From a virus, in IMG/VR virus record IMGVR_UViG_3300019776_000846, positions 1 to 43,330 of that record: a stretch of 43,330 bases of DNA. One strand, given 5' to 3'. Under the pieces are notes generated by a model, which was not told the origin of the DNA, searched no databases, and saw nothing but the letters and a program-made list of their open reading frames with translations. Positions within the stretch are counted from its first letter, which is position 1. Each line of letters begins with the position of its first letter. This document shows, in pieces, positions 32,485 through 39,964 of the stretch. Both the position numbers and the translations under genes were made by a program.

Positions 32485-33907
32485 TTAAGTGTCCTTCACG
32501 CATTTTGCGGACTTCCTCCGCGTAATAATCAAGTAATCCGGTTTTGCCACCGCCCCGTGCAAAATAATTGAGGGCTTGGGTGGTTGAATCCACATCATCG
32601 TCGTGCGCCCCGTTGGGAAAAGTGGCGAGCGAATGTTGGTAATCAAGTAACCAGTGCGCTTTTTCAGGTAAGAAAACTCGACCTGATTCGATGAGAGGCG
32701 TAATGGCGTAGGCTCTACTGACTTTATCAGAATCTACCTTAATTGGGACAATTGGCAGATTTGTTTCGCGGCGTAATTCTTGTACTAAAGATTGCCCGCT
32801 CGCTTTATCTTCGACTAATACGCCATTGGGTTTGTGTTGTTCAAATAAATTAATCGCGGCACGTTTGAGTTCGGGGAATTCCACGCGCTTTTTATAGCTA
32901 TCTAAAAGGTAATAACCACTCTCACACTCTGCCCATGTCGTGCACACCGAATAGTCGGCATTGCCATTGGCTTTAAAGGCGGTATCCCATGATTGAATCG
33001 TGCGCTTAATCTTGGGCACTGCCGAGTAATAGCGCCACCATTCATTTTTAAAGATGCCGCCCCCGCGCGGTGCAGGGGTTTGCATATACTGACCTGCAAA
33101 GTTATATGGATTGGACGCCTCTAAGCGCCGCAAGTCCTCGATAGAGTGTTTAAAACTCCACAACGGTTGGTCGTGTTCATTGATTGCCGGAATGTTGACG
33201 TGTGTCCACTGCTCGCCATTGCCGCCATTGAGTAAAAAACCGGAGAGATCATTTTCATGGAGGCGTTGCATGATGAGAATAATCGGCGTGTGCGGACTAT
33301 TGGTACGGCTCTCGAGCGTATTGCTAAACCATTCAAGGACACTTTGCCGCACAGTGTCACTACTGGCTTCATCCGGTTTGTGCGGATCATCAATAATGAT
33401 GGCGCCACCAAAGCCAGCGCGGGTCTTACCGGCACCAAAGCCGGTAATGGTGCCCCCTGCACCTGTGGCATAGACGACTCCGCCCGCCGTCGTGCGCCAA
33501 TCGCCCTTGGCAAAACTGTCTTGGCGCAATTGGACATTAGGGAAAATCGTCTTATAGGCATCACTCAAAATAATTTGCTTGGCAAGCGCTGAGTTGTTGA
33601 CCGCGAGCGTATTGGAATAGGAGGTATGAATAAACTCCGCGTCCGGTGCGCGTCCCATTGCCCACGCGATAAAGTTGACCACTGCCAATTCGGTTTTGGA
33701 GTAACGCGGCGGGATGTTGATAATGAGGCGTTTCGTTTTGCCGTTAAACACGTCCATGAGGGCATCACACACGGCGCGGTGGTGCCAGTTATTGCGCCAC
33801 GGATAACCTTTGCGGGCACGAAAAAGGTAGGAGGTAAAAAAATGCAGGCTCGCGTATGCCTCGACGCGCTCTGCTTTGGCAACCGCAAGGGCAGTCTTAC
33901 TGGGCAT
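32477..33907 (-). CDS. Terminase large subunit
   Basis: The 476-residue protein has the packaging ATPase motifs: Walker A PPRYSKTE (66-73) and Walker B AIIIDDPH (169-176). The RNase H-like nuclease domain follows, with SWDTAFK (306-312), VEDKASG (365-371) and HDDDVD (435-440). All expected acidic residues are present. It works with the small subunit to cut and pump DNA into the prohead through the portal. It overlaps the small subunit gene by 11 bp and the portal gene by 8 bp. Confidence 0.95.
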   Translation of the reverse strand: MPSKTALAVAKAERVEAYASLHFFTSYLFRARKGYPWRNNWHHRAVCDALMDVFNGKTKRLIINIPPRYSKTELAVVNFIAWAMGRAPDAEFIHTSYSNTLAVNNSALAKQIILSDAYKTIFPNVQLRQDSFAKGDWRTTAGGVVYATGAGGTITGFGAGKTRAGFGGAIIIDDPHKPDEASSDTVRQSVLEWFSNTLESRTNSPHTPIILIMQRLHENDLSGFLLNGGNGEQWTHVNIPAINEHDQPLWSFKHSIEDLRRLEASNPYNFAGQYMQTPAPRGGGIFKNEWWRYYSAVPKIKRTIQSWDTAFKANGNADYSVCTTWAECESGYYLLDSYKKRVEFPELKRAAINLFEQHKPNGVLVEDKASGQSLVQELRRETNLPIVPIKVDSDKVSRAYAITPLIESGRVFLPEKAHWLLDYQHSLATFPNGAHDDDVDSTTQALNYFARGGGKTGLLDYYAEEVRKMREGHLNG

Positions 33908-34397
33908 CTTCAGAGAGGTAGTTGTTCAGAGCGTCTTGGCGCGCTTCAAGGTATTCATCAATCGTCACCTCATTAAACTGCGGTGCATTGAGTTGCATAT
34001 TCAGATTGGGGTTTTTGGGATTGATTACGGCTTCAGCAAATTGAATCGTTTGCCCCCGATGCTTAAAGTCCACTTGAGCAATGCACTCGGCTTGCATGGC
34101 GGCGCGGACATTCTTGAGGCTTGCCGCGTGTAAATAGCGCAAGGCAGAAATTTTACTTTTGACGACATCCCGCACTGCGTTCACGTGTCGTTCATCTTGA
34201 CCCTCTAAGGCTTGTTCAGCTTGGATCAAACTGTTCACAATTGCCGCATTGGTTTTCTCTTTGCCTTTGGTTAATTTATTGACCACACCCACACTCACCC
34301 CGTATTCATTGGCTAAGTCGCGCTGAGAATATTGCCCCGTCAAAAAGTCCGCGACGATATTCTCTTTGACATCATCGGGAAGTGCTTTGCCTGCCAT
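33897..34397 (-). CDS. Terminase small subunit
   Basis: The 166-residue protein has an N-terminal helix-turn-helix (VADFLTGQYSQRDLANEYGVSVGVVNKLTKG), a long central helical part that would form the oligomer ring (about 55-110), and a C-terminal acidic tail (DALNNYLSEDAQ). It lies directly upstream of the large subunit gene and overlaps it by 11 bp. Small subunits recognise the packaging site of phage DNA. The ATG is preceded by AAAGGTGA. An operator palindrome (34431-34443) lies 34 bp upstream. Confidence 0.85.
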   Translation of the reverse strand: MAGKALPDDVKENIVADFLTGQYSQRDLANEYGVSVGVVNKLTKGKEKTNAAIVNSLIQAEQALEGQDERHVNAVRDVVKSKISALRYLHAASLKNVRAAMQAECIAQVDFKHRGQTIQFAEAVINPKNPNLNMQLNAPQFNEVTIDEYLEARQDALNNYLSEDAQ

Positions 34398-34430
34398 GAG
34401 CGTTCACCTTTGTTGGTATTTTTCAAATAC

Positions 34431-34443
34431 TACCATATTGGTA
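34431..34443. promoter_or_regulatory. Operator palindrome between terminase and early genes
   Basis: CAAATAC-TACC-ATATT-GGTA-TATTTT is a perfect core with AAATAC on the left. The flank orientation points to the rightward 34572 gene, while the leftward terminase gene starts 34 bp away on the other side. It may serve both directions. Confidence 0.7.
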
Positions 34444-34571
34444 TATTTTAGAAAACACGCAAAAGTGCCTCTTTTTTAGGCAAATTGACAAAGACTTGCG
34501 TGTTTTGACGGTATGGATAGACTAAAAGGGTAGTTTTTGCCTTGATCCCTTTCCCATAAGGACTGCTTACC

Positions 34572-34811
34572 GTGTTTATTTTTACCCCCGATGGCGGTAT
34601 GTTCATCGGGCTATCTGCCCAAGAAACCGTCAACCGCCTGCGTTTAGGGGCTTTTATGGCGTTTGCTTCGACCAATCAGCGCTACATGAAACAGGTCGCT
34701 TTTGTGAGTTTGAAGCGCAAAAATGCCGATATTCGGATCGACGATTACGACCATTTTTTGCTCGATTTAGACCACCACGGCTTTTTAAAGCTCGCCATCT
34801 CCGATTTGTAG
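34572..34811 (+). CDS. Small unknown protein (79 aa), GTG start
   Basis: The reading MFIFTPDGGMFIGLSAQETV to FLLDLDHHGFLKLAISDL looks like a real globular protein, whereas the overlapping minus-strand reading at 34448-34675 is lysine-rich and has no support. The start is GTG 34572 with AAGGA 11 bases upstream; internal ATG codons are also possible. It is divergently arranged to the terminase gene, from which it is separated by a palindromic operator and a TTGACA (34485-34490). I do not recognise the family. Confidence 0.5.
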   Translation: MFIFTPDGGMFIGLSAQETVNRLRLGAFMAFASTNQRYMKQVAFVSLKRKNADIRIDDYDHFLLDLDHHGFLKLAISDL

Positions 34812-34857
34812 TTTTCCCCTCTCCCACCAAATAAATTTATCAAAAGAGTATTGCATT

Positions 34858-34870
34858 TACCAAAAAGGTA
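34858..34870 (+). promoter_or_regulatory. Operator palindrome (symmetric A-tract core)
   Basis: TACC-AAAAA-GGTA preceded by ATT, followed by ATATAC. TAATAT next to the right arm resembles a -10. A degenerate right arm CGGTAGTAATT is at 34891-34901. Confidence 0.62.
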
Positions 34871-34948
34871 ATATACTGATACTGTTTTCACGGTAGTAAT
34901 TGGGTTCACGGGTGAAGTTGTTTGCTTGCTTTATTTCTTTTCAAATAC

Positions 34949-34980
34949 TACCATCTTGGTAAGTATTTACCTAAAAAGAA
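34949..34980 (+). promoter_or_regulatory. Phased operator pair before early operon
   Basis: AAATAC-TACC-ATCTT-GGTA (core 34949-34961) is followed 19 bp later by TACC-TAAAA-AGAA (34968-34980). The second half leads into the AAAAAAGGAG ribosome site of the 34995 gene. It matches the arrangement before the Cro-like gene. Confidence 0.68.
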
Positions 34981-34994
34981 AAAAGGAGTGCACG

Positions 34995-35219
34995 ATGGAC
35001 GATGTGAATTGGAATGGTGCAAAAAATTATGGCTTGGGCAAGACCTACGCCAGTAGAGATGAGGCGTTTCGCGATACCAATTACGCCACGGCGTTTTGGC
35101 GATGTGAGACTGACCATCAATACGGATGGCGTAAGACCAAGGAATTTTTAGAAGTGCTGACCCTTGGAGGCATTTTGCTGTGGGCTGTATATCTGTTGTT
35201 CAGTCTGCTTTTAAGATAA
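34995..35219 (+). CDS. Small protein with C-terminal membrane helix (74 aa)
   Basis: The start is ATG 34995, ten bases behind AAGGAG. The first 50 residues are soluble and charged (MDDVNWNGAKNYGLGKTYAS), and residues about 53-72 form a transmembrane helix (LTLGGILLWAVYLLFSLLL). It is the first gene of a two-gene rightward unit with operators upstream. Small tail-anchored proteins in this position of phages are often superinfection or host-takeover factors; that is speculation here. Confidence 0.62.
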   Translation: MDDVNWNGAKNYGLGKTYASRDEAFRDTNYATAFWRCETDHQYGWRKTKEFLEVLTLGGILLWAVYLLFSLLLR

Positions 35220-35229
35220 GGAGAGCAAT

Positions 35230-35577
35230 ATGGGCGGTTATGACGCTTGGTTAGAAAGTCCCTACCGCGATGCGGAGGACGAAGAAATTGAAACAGAGGA
35301 AGCGCTCGAAGAAGCGCAGTGGGATATTACGAATGATCTGCGTAAAGGTTCCATTGAAAATGCGCGCGATTTTGTCTGGGAGCACCTTGATGAAGAAAAA
35401 GATCAAATTGTGGCGCGTTTGTTGTATGAGTATTCGCGTAACCTGAGTAATGCGGCAAGTCCGGAGTTTGCCCGTTTGGTAGTGGGTTTGCTTGAGGATG
35501 TCGTCACGAAGGTGGCGCAGTCGCAAGTTGGTGTTGAAGTCGATGAGATAGGCTGGCTCGAGGGCATCGAGGCATAA
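35230..35577 (+). CDS. Acidic uncharacterised protein (115 aa)
   Basis: This protein is strongly acidic in its first half (YRDAEDEEIETEEALEEAQWD) and helical through the rest (VWEHLDEEKDQIVARLLYEYSRNL). A GGAGAG site precedes the ATG and the gene ends 19 bp before a strong terminator. I do not recognise the family. Acidic small early proteins can be DNA mimics or partners of DNA-binding proteins, but there is no direct evidence here. Confidence 0.65.
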   Translation: MGGYDAWLESPYRDAEDEEIETEEALEEAQWDITNDLRKGSIENARDFVWEHLDEEKDQIVARLLYEYSRNLSNAASPEFARLVVGLLEDVVTKVAQSQVGVEVDEIGWLEGIEA

Positions 35578-35595
35578 GCGCCCTGCTTTAATGCA

Positions 35596-35625
35596 AAACC
35601 CAAGCGCTCGACTTGGGTTTTTTTT
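35596..35625 (+). terminator. Strong rho-independent terminator
   Basis: AAACCCAAG (35596-35604) and CTTGGGTTT (35612-35620) form a 9-bp stem with a 7-nt loop and a run of about eight T follows. On the other strand an A/T context (TTTTGC) also allows termination of the leftward repressor operon. Confidence 0.85.
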
Positions 35626-35788
35626 ACTCTTTAAAATCTTCCGGCTTGGAATATTTGGTGGCATCCATAAGGATGTCAAAGGCTTCCCACTTTAAACCAT
35701 ACTCAATACATTCGAGTAGCTTTAAGTAGATGGGGTCATCGTCAAACGATGAATCCTCGCTTTGATTATCCTCACTTGCCGGTACCAC
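35624..35788 (-). CDS. Small acidic protein after the repressor gene (54 aa)
   Basis: A GTG start at 35788 overlaps the repressor stop by 17 bp and the product reads VPASEDNQSEDSSFDDDPIY then LKLLECIEYGLKWEAFDIL. The first part is acidic and the second helical. Codon use and overlap look genuine, but the only ribosome site candidate is weak (AAAGG), so it may be translated after the repressor by coupling. Such a partner could modulate the repressor. This is inferred. Confidence 0.45.
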   Translation of the reverse strand: MVPASEDNQSEDSSFDDDPIYLKLLECIEYGLKWEAFDILMDATKYSKPEDFKE

Positions 35789-36158
35789 GTTTTTTGCCTT
35801 TGACCAAATTATCCAATTCGCCGAGCACCACCGATTGCGCCTTGAGCGGGTCTTGGCGATACATGGTGAGACAAGATTGGATAAACGCTTTTTCTTGTGC
35901 CGTTGCTGACACGGGACGCGTTGTTGGTAGGCTGTCCATGTAGCCTACGGGAAGATTCAAGCCCCGTTCGATATTGCGCGCAGTCCGCGCACCAATATTT
36001 TTACGTTGGGTATGAATATGGGATAAATAGGCTTGGCTCATTCCTAATTCTTCTGCAAAGGCTTTTAACATCCCGTGGTCGGGTAAATCTGCGTGCTCCA
36101 TTTTAAATTTGGCAAAGATGCTGGCAAAGTTGGTGTAACGAATTTGTGAAGTATCCAT
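35772..36158 (-). CDS. XRE-like helix-turn-helix repressor without peptidase domain
   Basis: The 128-residue protein has a helix-turn-helix around residues 32-66 (LKAFAEELGMSQAYLSHIHTQRKNIGARTARNIE). The rest (FIQSCLTMYRQDPLKAQSVVLGELDNL) is a short helical tail; a LexA/CI-like S24 peptidase domain is absent. It faces the Cro-like gene across an intergenic region with several copies of the operator palindrome, as expected of a prophage repressor. Lack of the peptidase means that RecA-driven self-cleavage cannot induce it in the lambda manner. Confidence 0.78.
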   Translation of the reverse strand: MDTSQIRYTNFASIFAKFKMEHADLPDHGMLKAFAEELGMSQAYLSHIHTQRKNIGARTARNIERGLNLPVGYMDSLPTTRPVSATAQEKAFIQSCLTMYRQDPLKAQSVVLGELDNLVKGKKRGTGK

Positions 36159-36199
36159 ATTCTTATTGTTCCCTTACGTGTCTCCGTATGGTGCGCTTT

Positions 36200-36247
36200 T
36201 TCCTTTTTGGTAGCATTTGGAGATTACACCATAAAACCTTTTTGGTA
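36200..36247 (-). promoter_or_regulatory. Two operators upstream of repressor gene
   Basis: TTCC-TTTTT-GGTA (36200-36212, followed by GCATTT) and AACC-TTTTT-GGTA (36235-36247, followed by GCAAGT) are 35 bp apart. The flank orientation points toward the leftward repressor gene, which starts 42 bp from the first site. Both have one mismatch in the left arm. Confidence 0.68.
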
Positions 36248-36298
36248 GCAAGTATCTAGGGAAACCCCTTAATTGCTCAATATTTTTCTTTCATTTAC

Positions 36299-36330
36299 TA
36301 CCGTTATGGTATAAATTTACTTAAAAGTTA
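36299..36330 (+). promoter_or_regulatory. Phased operator pair before Cro-like gene
   Basis: TACC-GTTAT-GGTA (36299-36311) preceded by ATTTAC, followed 19 bp later by TACT-TAAAA-GTTA (36318-36330). TATAAA (36310-36315) at the right arm is a likely -10 of the rightward promoter. The Cro-like ATG is 46 bp from the first core. Confidence 0.72.
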
Positions 36331-36356
36331 AAAAGAAAAACAGAAAGGCATTATCC

Positions 36357-36644
36357 ATGGATGCAATGACCTACTGGAAGCGCTATGGCATTAAGCGCGT
36401 CCATGAAGTATGTGAAGCGGCAGGCACTACGTATGACTACTGGAAGCTGATTGCTTACGGCTTTAAACGCCCCTCAGTGGACTTGGCGCACCGTTTGGTG
36501 GAGCAGTCCAATGGCGAGATGGTCTTTGCTGACCTCCTTCCCCCAAGTACGCAATTGAAAAAGATGCTCGAGAACCGCAAGGCACAAGCCAAGCAAAAAG
36601 CCCAAGCAAAAAAGAAGCCGCGCAAAACAACCGAAGCTGTGTAA
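36357..36644 (+). CDS. Cro-like helix-turn-helix protein
   Basis: The 95-residue protein has a predicted helix-turn-helix in residues about 8-52 (IKRVHEVCEAAGTTYDYWKLIAYGFKRPSVDLAHRLVEQ). Its C-terminal tail is very basic (KAQAKQKAQAKKKPRKTTEA). It is divergent to the repressor gene and downstream of an operator pair, the place of cro. AAAGG precedes the ATG. It is followed after 33 bp by the DUF1376 replication gene. Confidence 0.72.
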   Translation: MDAMTYWKRYGIKRVHEVCEAAGTTYDYWKLIAYGFKRPSVDLAHRLVEQSNGEMVFADLLPPSTQLKKMLENRKAQAKQKAQAKKKPRKTTEAV

Positions 36645-36677
36645 GACCCGCGCGCAAGCGCACATAAAGGGGAATTG

Positions 36678-37400
36678 GTGCATTACTACACTCACAATAT
36701 TGGTGACTATCGTAAAGATACCGCTCACCTCACCTTGCTAGAGCATGGCATTTATCGGCAATTGCTCGATACCTACTACCGTGATGAGCAACCGTTATGC
36801 CATGACATTGCGAAGTTGATGCGTTCGCATAGCGTTCGATCACCGGACGAACAGCAAGCGCTTCAAAACGTACTCACGGACTTCTTTGTATTGACCGAAA
36901 AGGGCTTTATTCACACCCGTTGTGACAAAGAATTGGAGCGACTATACGGCAAATCTGCCAGTGCACGGGCATCGGCAATGGCGCGCTGGGGCAAGCGGAA
37001 TAAGGAAAGTGATGCGAACGCATTGCGTCCGGTATGCGAGAGCGATGCGAATGGGATGCTACCCAATAACCCAATAACCCATAAACCCAATAACCCAATA
37101 CAAAGCAAAGGCGCAGGACAAGTCCTGCCCGAGTGGTTGCCTGTTAATGAATTCAAAGCGTTTTTAGATCACCGTAAATCAAAACGCTCTGCCCTCACCC
37201 CACACGCGCAAAAACTGTTGATTGAAAAATTATTGGTTTTACAAACCAATGGGCAAGATTTAGTTGCCGTGCTCAACCAAAGCATTTTGAATGGCTGGTC
37301 AGGGGTCTTTCCTCTCAAAGCGGAGTTTGCCAACAAGGGTAACGCTTTGACTCAACACAACGCTGAAGTGATGCGGGACTTTGTGGGAGTTGCAAAATGA
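36678..37400 (+). CDS. DUF1376 / YdaU-like replication protein
   Basis: The GTG start at 36678 gives HYYTHNIGDYRKDTAHLTLLEHGIYRQLLDTYY, the standard N-terminus of the DUF1376 family (phage replication-initiator-like proteins, E. coli YdaU). AAAGGGGA lies at correct distance; a TTG at 36675 is rejected. A low-complexity linker (PNNPITHKPNNPIQSKG, residues about 129-145) is coded by short CCCAATAA-type DNA repeats, and a C-terminal helical domain follows. It should act at replication initiation together with the next gene. Confidence 0.8.
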   Translation: MHYYTHNIGDYRKDTAHLTLLEHGIYRQLLDTYYRDEQPLCHDIAKLMRSHSVRSPDEQQALQNVLTDFFVLTEKGFIHTRCDKELERLYGKSASARASAMARWGKRNKESDANALRPVCESDANGMLPNNPITHKPNNPIQSKGAGQVLPEWLPVNEFKAFLDHRKSKRSALTPHAQKLLIEKLLVLQTNGQDLVAVLNQSILNGWSGVFPLKAEFANKGNALTQHNAEVMRDFVGVAK

Positions 37401-38032
37401 TTGATGCAGATAAAAAACAATTTGCACTGTGTCTCATGGCGTGCGGCGAAATGTACGGCAAGGCACTTTCTAAGCCCGTGATGGCGTTATGGTTCGATGC
37501 CCTAGGGTCGTATGACATCGCGGCAGTTGAGGCGGCGTTTAAGGCGCATTTAGCCAATCCTGACGTCGGTCAATTTATGCCCAAGCCTGCGGACATCATT
37601 CGCGCCATTGCCGGCACCAATGGCGATGCCGCGCTCATCGCATGGGCGCAAGTCACGCGCGCGATTGAAAGCGTGGGCGCGTATCAATCGGTCGTGTTTG
37701 ATGATGGGATTATTCACGCGGTCATTACCGACATGGGTGGCTGGGTGGCGCTGTGTAACGTGCTCTCGAGTGAGTTGCCCTACAAAGCGATTGAATTTGA
37801 AAAACGCTATCGCGGCTATAAGACCCGTGGCACCCTACCTGCCTTTCCAAATAAGCTCATCGGGATTGCCGATTTACAAAATACCCCCCACGGGCTTGAT
37901 CCGGTTGCCCCTGTCTTGATTGGCAATGCAAACCAAGCCCAAGCCGTCTTACTGCGCGGTAAAGCCTTACCGCTCGATAAACCCGTTGCCTTCTTTTTTC
38001 CGCAGTTACACACCCAAGGAGCTAAAGCATGA
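37397..38032 (+). CDS. DUF6475-like replication-region protein
   Basis: The 211-residue protein begins DADKKQFALCLMACGEMYGKALSKPVM and has ALGSYDIAAVEAAFKAHLANPDVGQFMPKPADIIRAI. This is the pattern (D..AV..AF..H..NPD.G.F.PKP.D....) of a family that sits beside replication initiators in Burkholderiales phages; it is probably a helicase-loader-like or initiator accessory, comparable in place to lambda P. No motor motifs are seen. It overlaps both neighbours by 4 bp. Confidence 0.7.
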   Translation: MIDADKKQFALCLMACGEMYGKALSKPVMALWFDALGSYDIAAVEAAFKAHLANPDVGQFMPKPADIIRAIAGTNGDAALIAWAQVTRAIESVGAYQSVVFDDGIIHAVITDMGGWVALCNVLSSELPYKAIEFEKRYRGYKTRGTLPAFPNKLIGIADLQNTPHGLDPVAPVLIGNANQAQAVLLRGKALPLDKPVAFFFPQLHTQGAKA

Positions 38033-38328
38033 AAAAAATCGCCACCGCTTTTACTGGCACTGAAAATCCCCGTCAATTGCGTGCGCTTGCCGCCCTGCTT
38101 CGTCGTCCAATGCCCCGTGAGCACTTGGATAAAGAAGCGGGATGCTCCAATGCCCCTGATTTGGTGAGTAATTTGCGGCACAAAGGCTTGGATATTCCCT
38201 GCGCCAAAGTGCCCGATATTGACCGTGATGGCAATGAAATCCAGCGTGGCGTCTATTTTTTATCGGATGCTGACCGTATCAAAGTCAATCAATGGAAAGC
38301 CAAACCCCGTAAAGGTGGCAAATTTTGA
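38029..38328 (+). CDS. Winged helix-turn-helix protein (99 aa)
   Basis: Starts MKKIATAFTGTENPRQLRALAALLRRPMPREHLDKEAGCSNAPDLVSNLR-like (N-terminal wHTH), then GLDIPCAKVPDIDRDGNEIQRGVYFLSDADR. Small phage proteins of this form (helix-turn-helix with a conserved CSN.P.LV..LR.KG) are common downstream of replication genes. It probably binds DNA. Its stop is overlapped by the 24-bp repeat that also occurs upstream of the SSB gene. Confidence 0.72.
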   Translation: MKKIATAFTGTENPRQLRALAALLRRPMPREHLDKEAGCSNAPDLVSNLRHKGLDIPCAKVPDIDRDGNEIQRGVYFLSDADRIKVNQWKAKPRKGGKF

Positions 38329-38343
38329 CAAATATCAATTTTT
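38320..38343. repeat. 24-bp repeat, copy 1 (TTGACAAATATCAA)
   Basis: Identical over 24 bp to 39811-39834. The core TTGACAAATATCAA (38325-38338) is a palindrome of FNR/FixK form (TTGA-N6-TCAA). It overlaps the stop codon of the wHTH gene, about 87 bp upstream of the ERF gene. Confidence 0.7.
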
Positions 38344-38360
38344 CCCTTGCGCTCAAATAC

Positions 38361-38419
38361 TACCTTTATGGTAAAGTGGTAGCGTAATACCAAAAGAGTA
38401 AATACCTACTAAAAAGGGA
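38361..38419 (+). promoter_or_regulatory. Triple operator before ERF gene
   Basis: AAATAC-TACC-TTTAT-GGTA (core 38361-38373) is a perfect copy. TACC-AAAAG-AGTA (38388-38400) and TACT-AAAAA-GGGA (38407-38419) follow, the last two 19 bp apart; the last one contains the ERF ribosome site AAAGGGAA. Confidence 0.7.
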
Positions 38420-38424
38420 ACGAT

Positions 38425-39060
38425 ATGAAAGTATATGAAGCGATCAACAAAGTACAAGCGGCGCTCGCAAAAGAAGGCATTACCAAAAGCCGCAAAAACG
38501 TCCAGCAAGGCTATGCCTTCCGTGGCATTGATGATGTCTATAACGCCCTCTCGCCGCTTCTTGCAGAGCACGGCTTGTGTATCTTGCCGCGCGTCCTCTC
38601 GCGTCAGTGCGAAGAACGCCAAACCAAAGCCGGTAGCACCTTGTTTTATGTCACCGTCGAGGTCGAGTTTGACTTTGTGGCATCCGAAGATGGCTCCAAA
38701 CACGTTGTCAAAACCTATGGCGAAGCCATGGACTCGGCTGATAAAGCGACCAATAAAGCCATGAGCGCGGCGTTTAAATACGCGTGTATCCAAGCGTTCG
38801 CAATTCCGACCGAAGGCGACCACGATGCCGATTTAGTCACCCCGATGGAAGTGGTGCCCAAACCCATCAACGTGCTAGATGAAAAAGCGACCGGCGATTT
38901 TATGTACCTGATTGCTAACGCGGAGAACGTCACCGAATTACAAAACGTCTTTAAAAAGGCATATACCGCCGCGATTAAGGTCAATGACCAACATAGCGTC
39001 AATACCTTTACCAAGATGAAAGACAAACGCAAAGAAGAATTAAGGGAGGTCACAGCATGA
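38425..39060 (+). CDS. ERF-family single-strand annealing recombinase
   Basis: The N-terminal two thirds match the ERF family (P22 Erf): MKVYEAINKVQAALA, QGYAFRGIDDVYNALSPLLAEHGL, VEVEFDFVASEDGS, and MDSADKATNKAMSAAFKYACIQAFAIPTEGD. ERF proteins anneal complementary single strands and circularise linear phage DNA. The C-terminal part (about 155-211) is a helical extension. The ATG follows AAAGGGAA. It belongs to an operon with Gp157-like protein and has a triple operator upstream. Confidence 0.92.
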   Translation: MKVYEAINKVQAALAKEGITKSRKNVQQGYAFRGIDDVYNALSPLLAEHGLCILPRVLSRQCEERQTKAGSTLFYVTVEVEFDFVASEDGSKHVVKTYGEAMDSADKATNKAMSAAFKYACIQAFAIPTEGDHDADLVTPMEVVPKPINVLDEKATGDFMYLIANAENVTELQNVFKKAYTAAIKVNDQHSVNTFTKMKDKRKEELREVTA

Positions 39061-39662
39061 GTGCCAATGCCAAAGAAGTGATTGAAAAGGTAATGACCAT
39101 TAAGGTCGATCAACCGGTCTTAAAAGTCACAAGTAAAAATGAAGTGCCCCCGCTCAAAACGGGCTTAGCGCTTTATCAAATTGCTGACCAATACCTGATT
39201 GACTTGGGTCGTCTTGCCGAGATGGATGACATTGACGAGCAAACCTTGGCTGATACCCTTGAAGGACTGAGCGGTGAGGTTGAGGTGAAGTCCACCGCCG
39301 TGGCGCAATTTATTCGCAATTTAGAAGCCAATGCCGACGCGATTAAACAAGCCGAAGCACTCATGGCAGAGCGTCGCAAGAAGATTGAGAACCGCGCCAA
39401 TAATATTCGCGAGTATTTACTCAAGAATCTGCAACGCTGTGGCATCTCCAAAATTGAATCGGTGTTTTTCAATATTGCGGTGCGGGAAAATCCCGAAAGT
39501 CTTATCGTCGATGCCCAAGCGGACATCCCGCCGGAGTTTTATGTCCAGCCGCCCGTCCCTGCTCCGCAGTTGGACAAAATCAAGCTCAAGGCGGCAATCA
39601 AAGCGGGCTGTGATTTTTTAGGCGTGCGTTTAGAGCGAAAAATGCGGTTAGATATTAAGTAG
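39057..39662 (+). CDS. Siphovirus Gp157-family protein
   Basis: The 201-residue protein has GLALYQIADQYLIDLGRLAEM, a coiled-coil block (IRNLEANADAIKQAEALMAERRKKIENRANNIREYLL), KIESVFFNIAVRENPESL, and PPEFYVQPPVPAPQLDKIKLKAAIKAG..FLGVRLE. This is the Gp157 family. In lactic-streptococcal phages it gives resistance to superinfection; in other phages it stands beside recombinases, as here. It overlaps the ERF gene by 4 bp and ends before a strong terminator. Confidence 0.88.
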   Translation: MSANAKEVIEKVMTIKVDQPVLKVTSKNEVPPLKTGLALYQIADQYLIDLGRLAEMDDIDEQTLADTLEGLSGEVEVKSTAVAQFIRNLEANADAIKQAEALMAERRKKIENRANNIREYLLKNLQRCGISKIESVFFNIAVRENPESLIVDAQADIPPEFYVQPPVPAPQLDKIKLKAAIKAGCDFLGVRLERKMRLDIK

Positions 39663-39672
39663 TGGGGGTTAG

Positions 39673-39703
39673 GAGGTGCATTTCACGGTGCACCTCTTTT
39701 TTT
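39673..39703 (+). terminator. Rho-independent terminator after Gp157 gene
   Basis: GAGGTGCA (39673-39680) and TGCACCTC (39689-39696) form a perfect 8-bp stem with an 8-nt loop, followed by seven T and further T-rich sequence. Confidence 0.85.
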
Positions 39704-39713
39704 GTCTTTTTTT

Positions 39714-39834
39714 AAAAAAATTGAGAAATGTCAAAAAAAACGCCTTATTTGATCTTGTTGAAAAAAAATTGAGAAATGTCAAAAAAAGTCAGACTTTTGA
39801 TTGCTTGGATAAATTTTGACAAATATCAATTTTT
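39714..39834. repeat. Palindrome/iteron cluster upstream of SSB gene
   Basis: A 26-bp direct repeat (A7-TTGAGAAATGTC-A7) occurs at 39714-39739 and 39762-39787, 48 bp apart. A third related palindrome, TTGACAAATATCAA, is at 39816-39829 within a 24-bp duplicate of 38320-38343. All have the form TTGA-N6-TCAA. The region 39704-39964 is AT-rich and has no gene. It could be a replication origin or a promoter region controlled by a CRP/FNR-type regulator. Confidence 0.7.
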
Positions 39835-39964
39835 AATTTGTTGCTGTTTATATCGTTAGAGTTTCGCCCTCCGTTTTTGTTAAGCAAGACAACGGTATTA
39901 GGGTAAATGTTTAGTTATATATTTTAGAAAATGAGCGTAAGCTAGTAAGTCCGAAAGAAGAAAA

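Noticed and set aside
34461-34486. Short inverted repeat TGCCT-AGGCA as terminator
   Set aside because: The stem is only five base pairs with a T-rich loop and no clear T run in either useful direction.
34448-34675. Minus-strand ORF of 75 residues
   Set aside because: It is opposite the 34572 plus-strand gene, has no ribosome site and starts inside that gene; the plus-strand product looks more like a folded protein. Confidence in either is modest.
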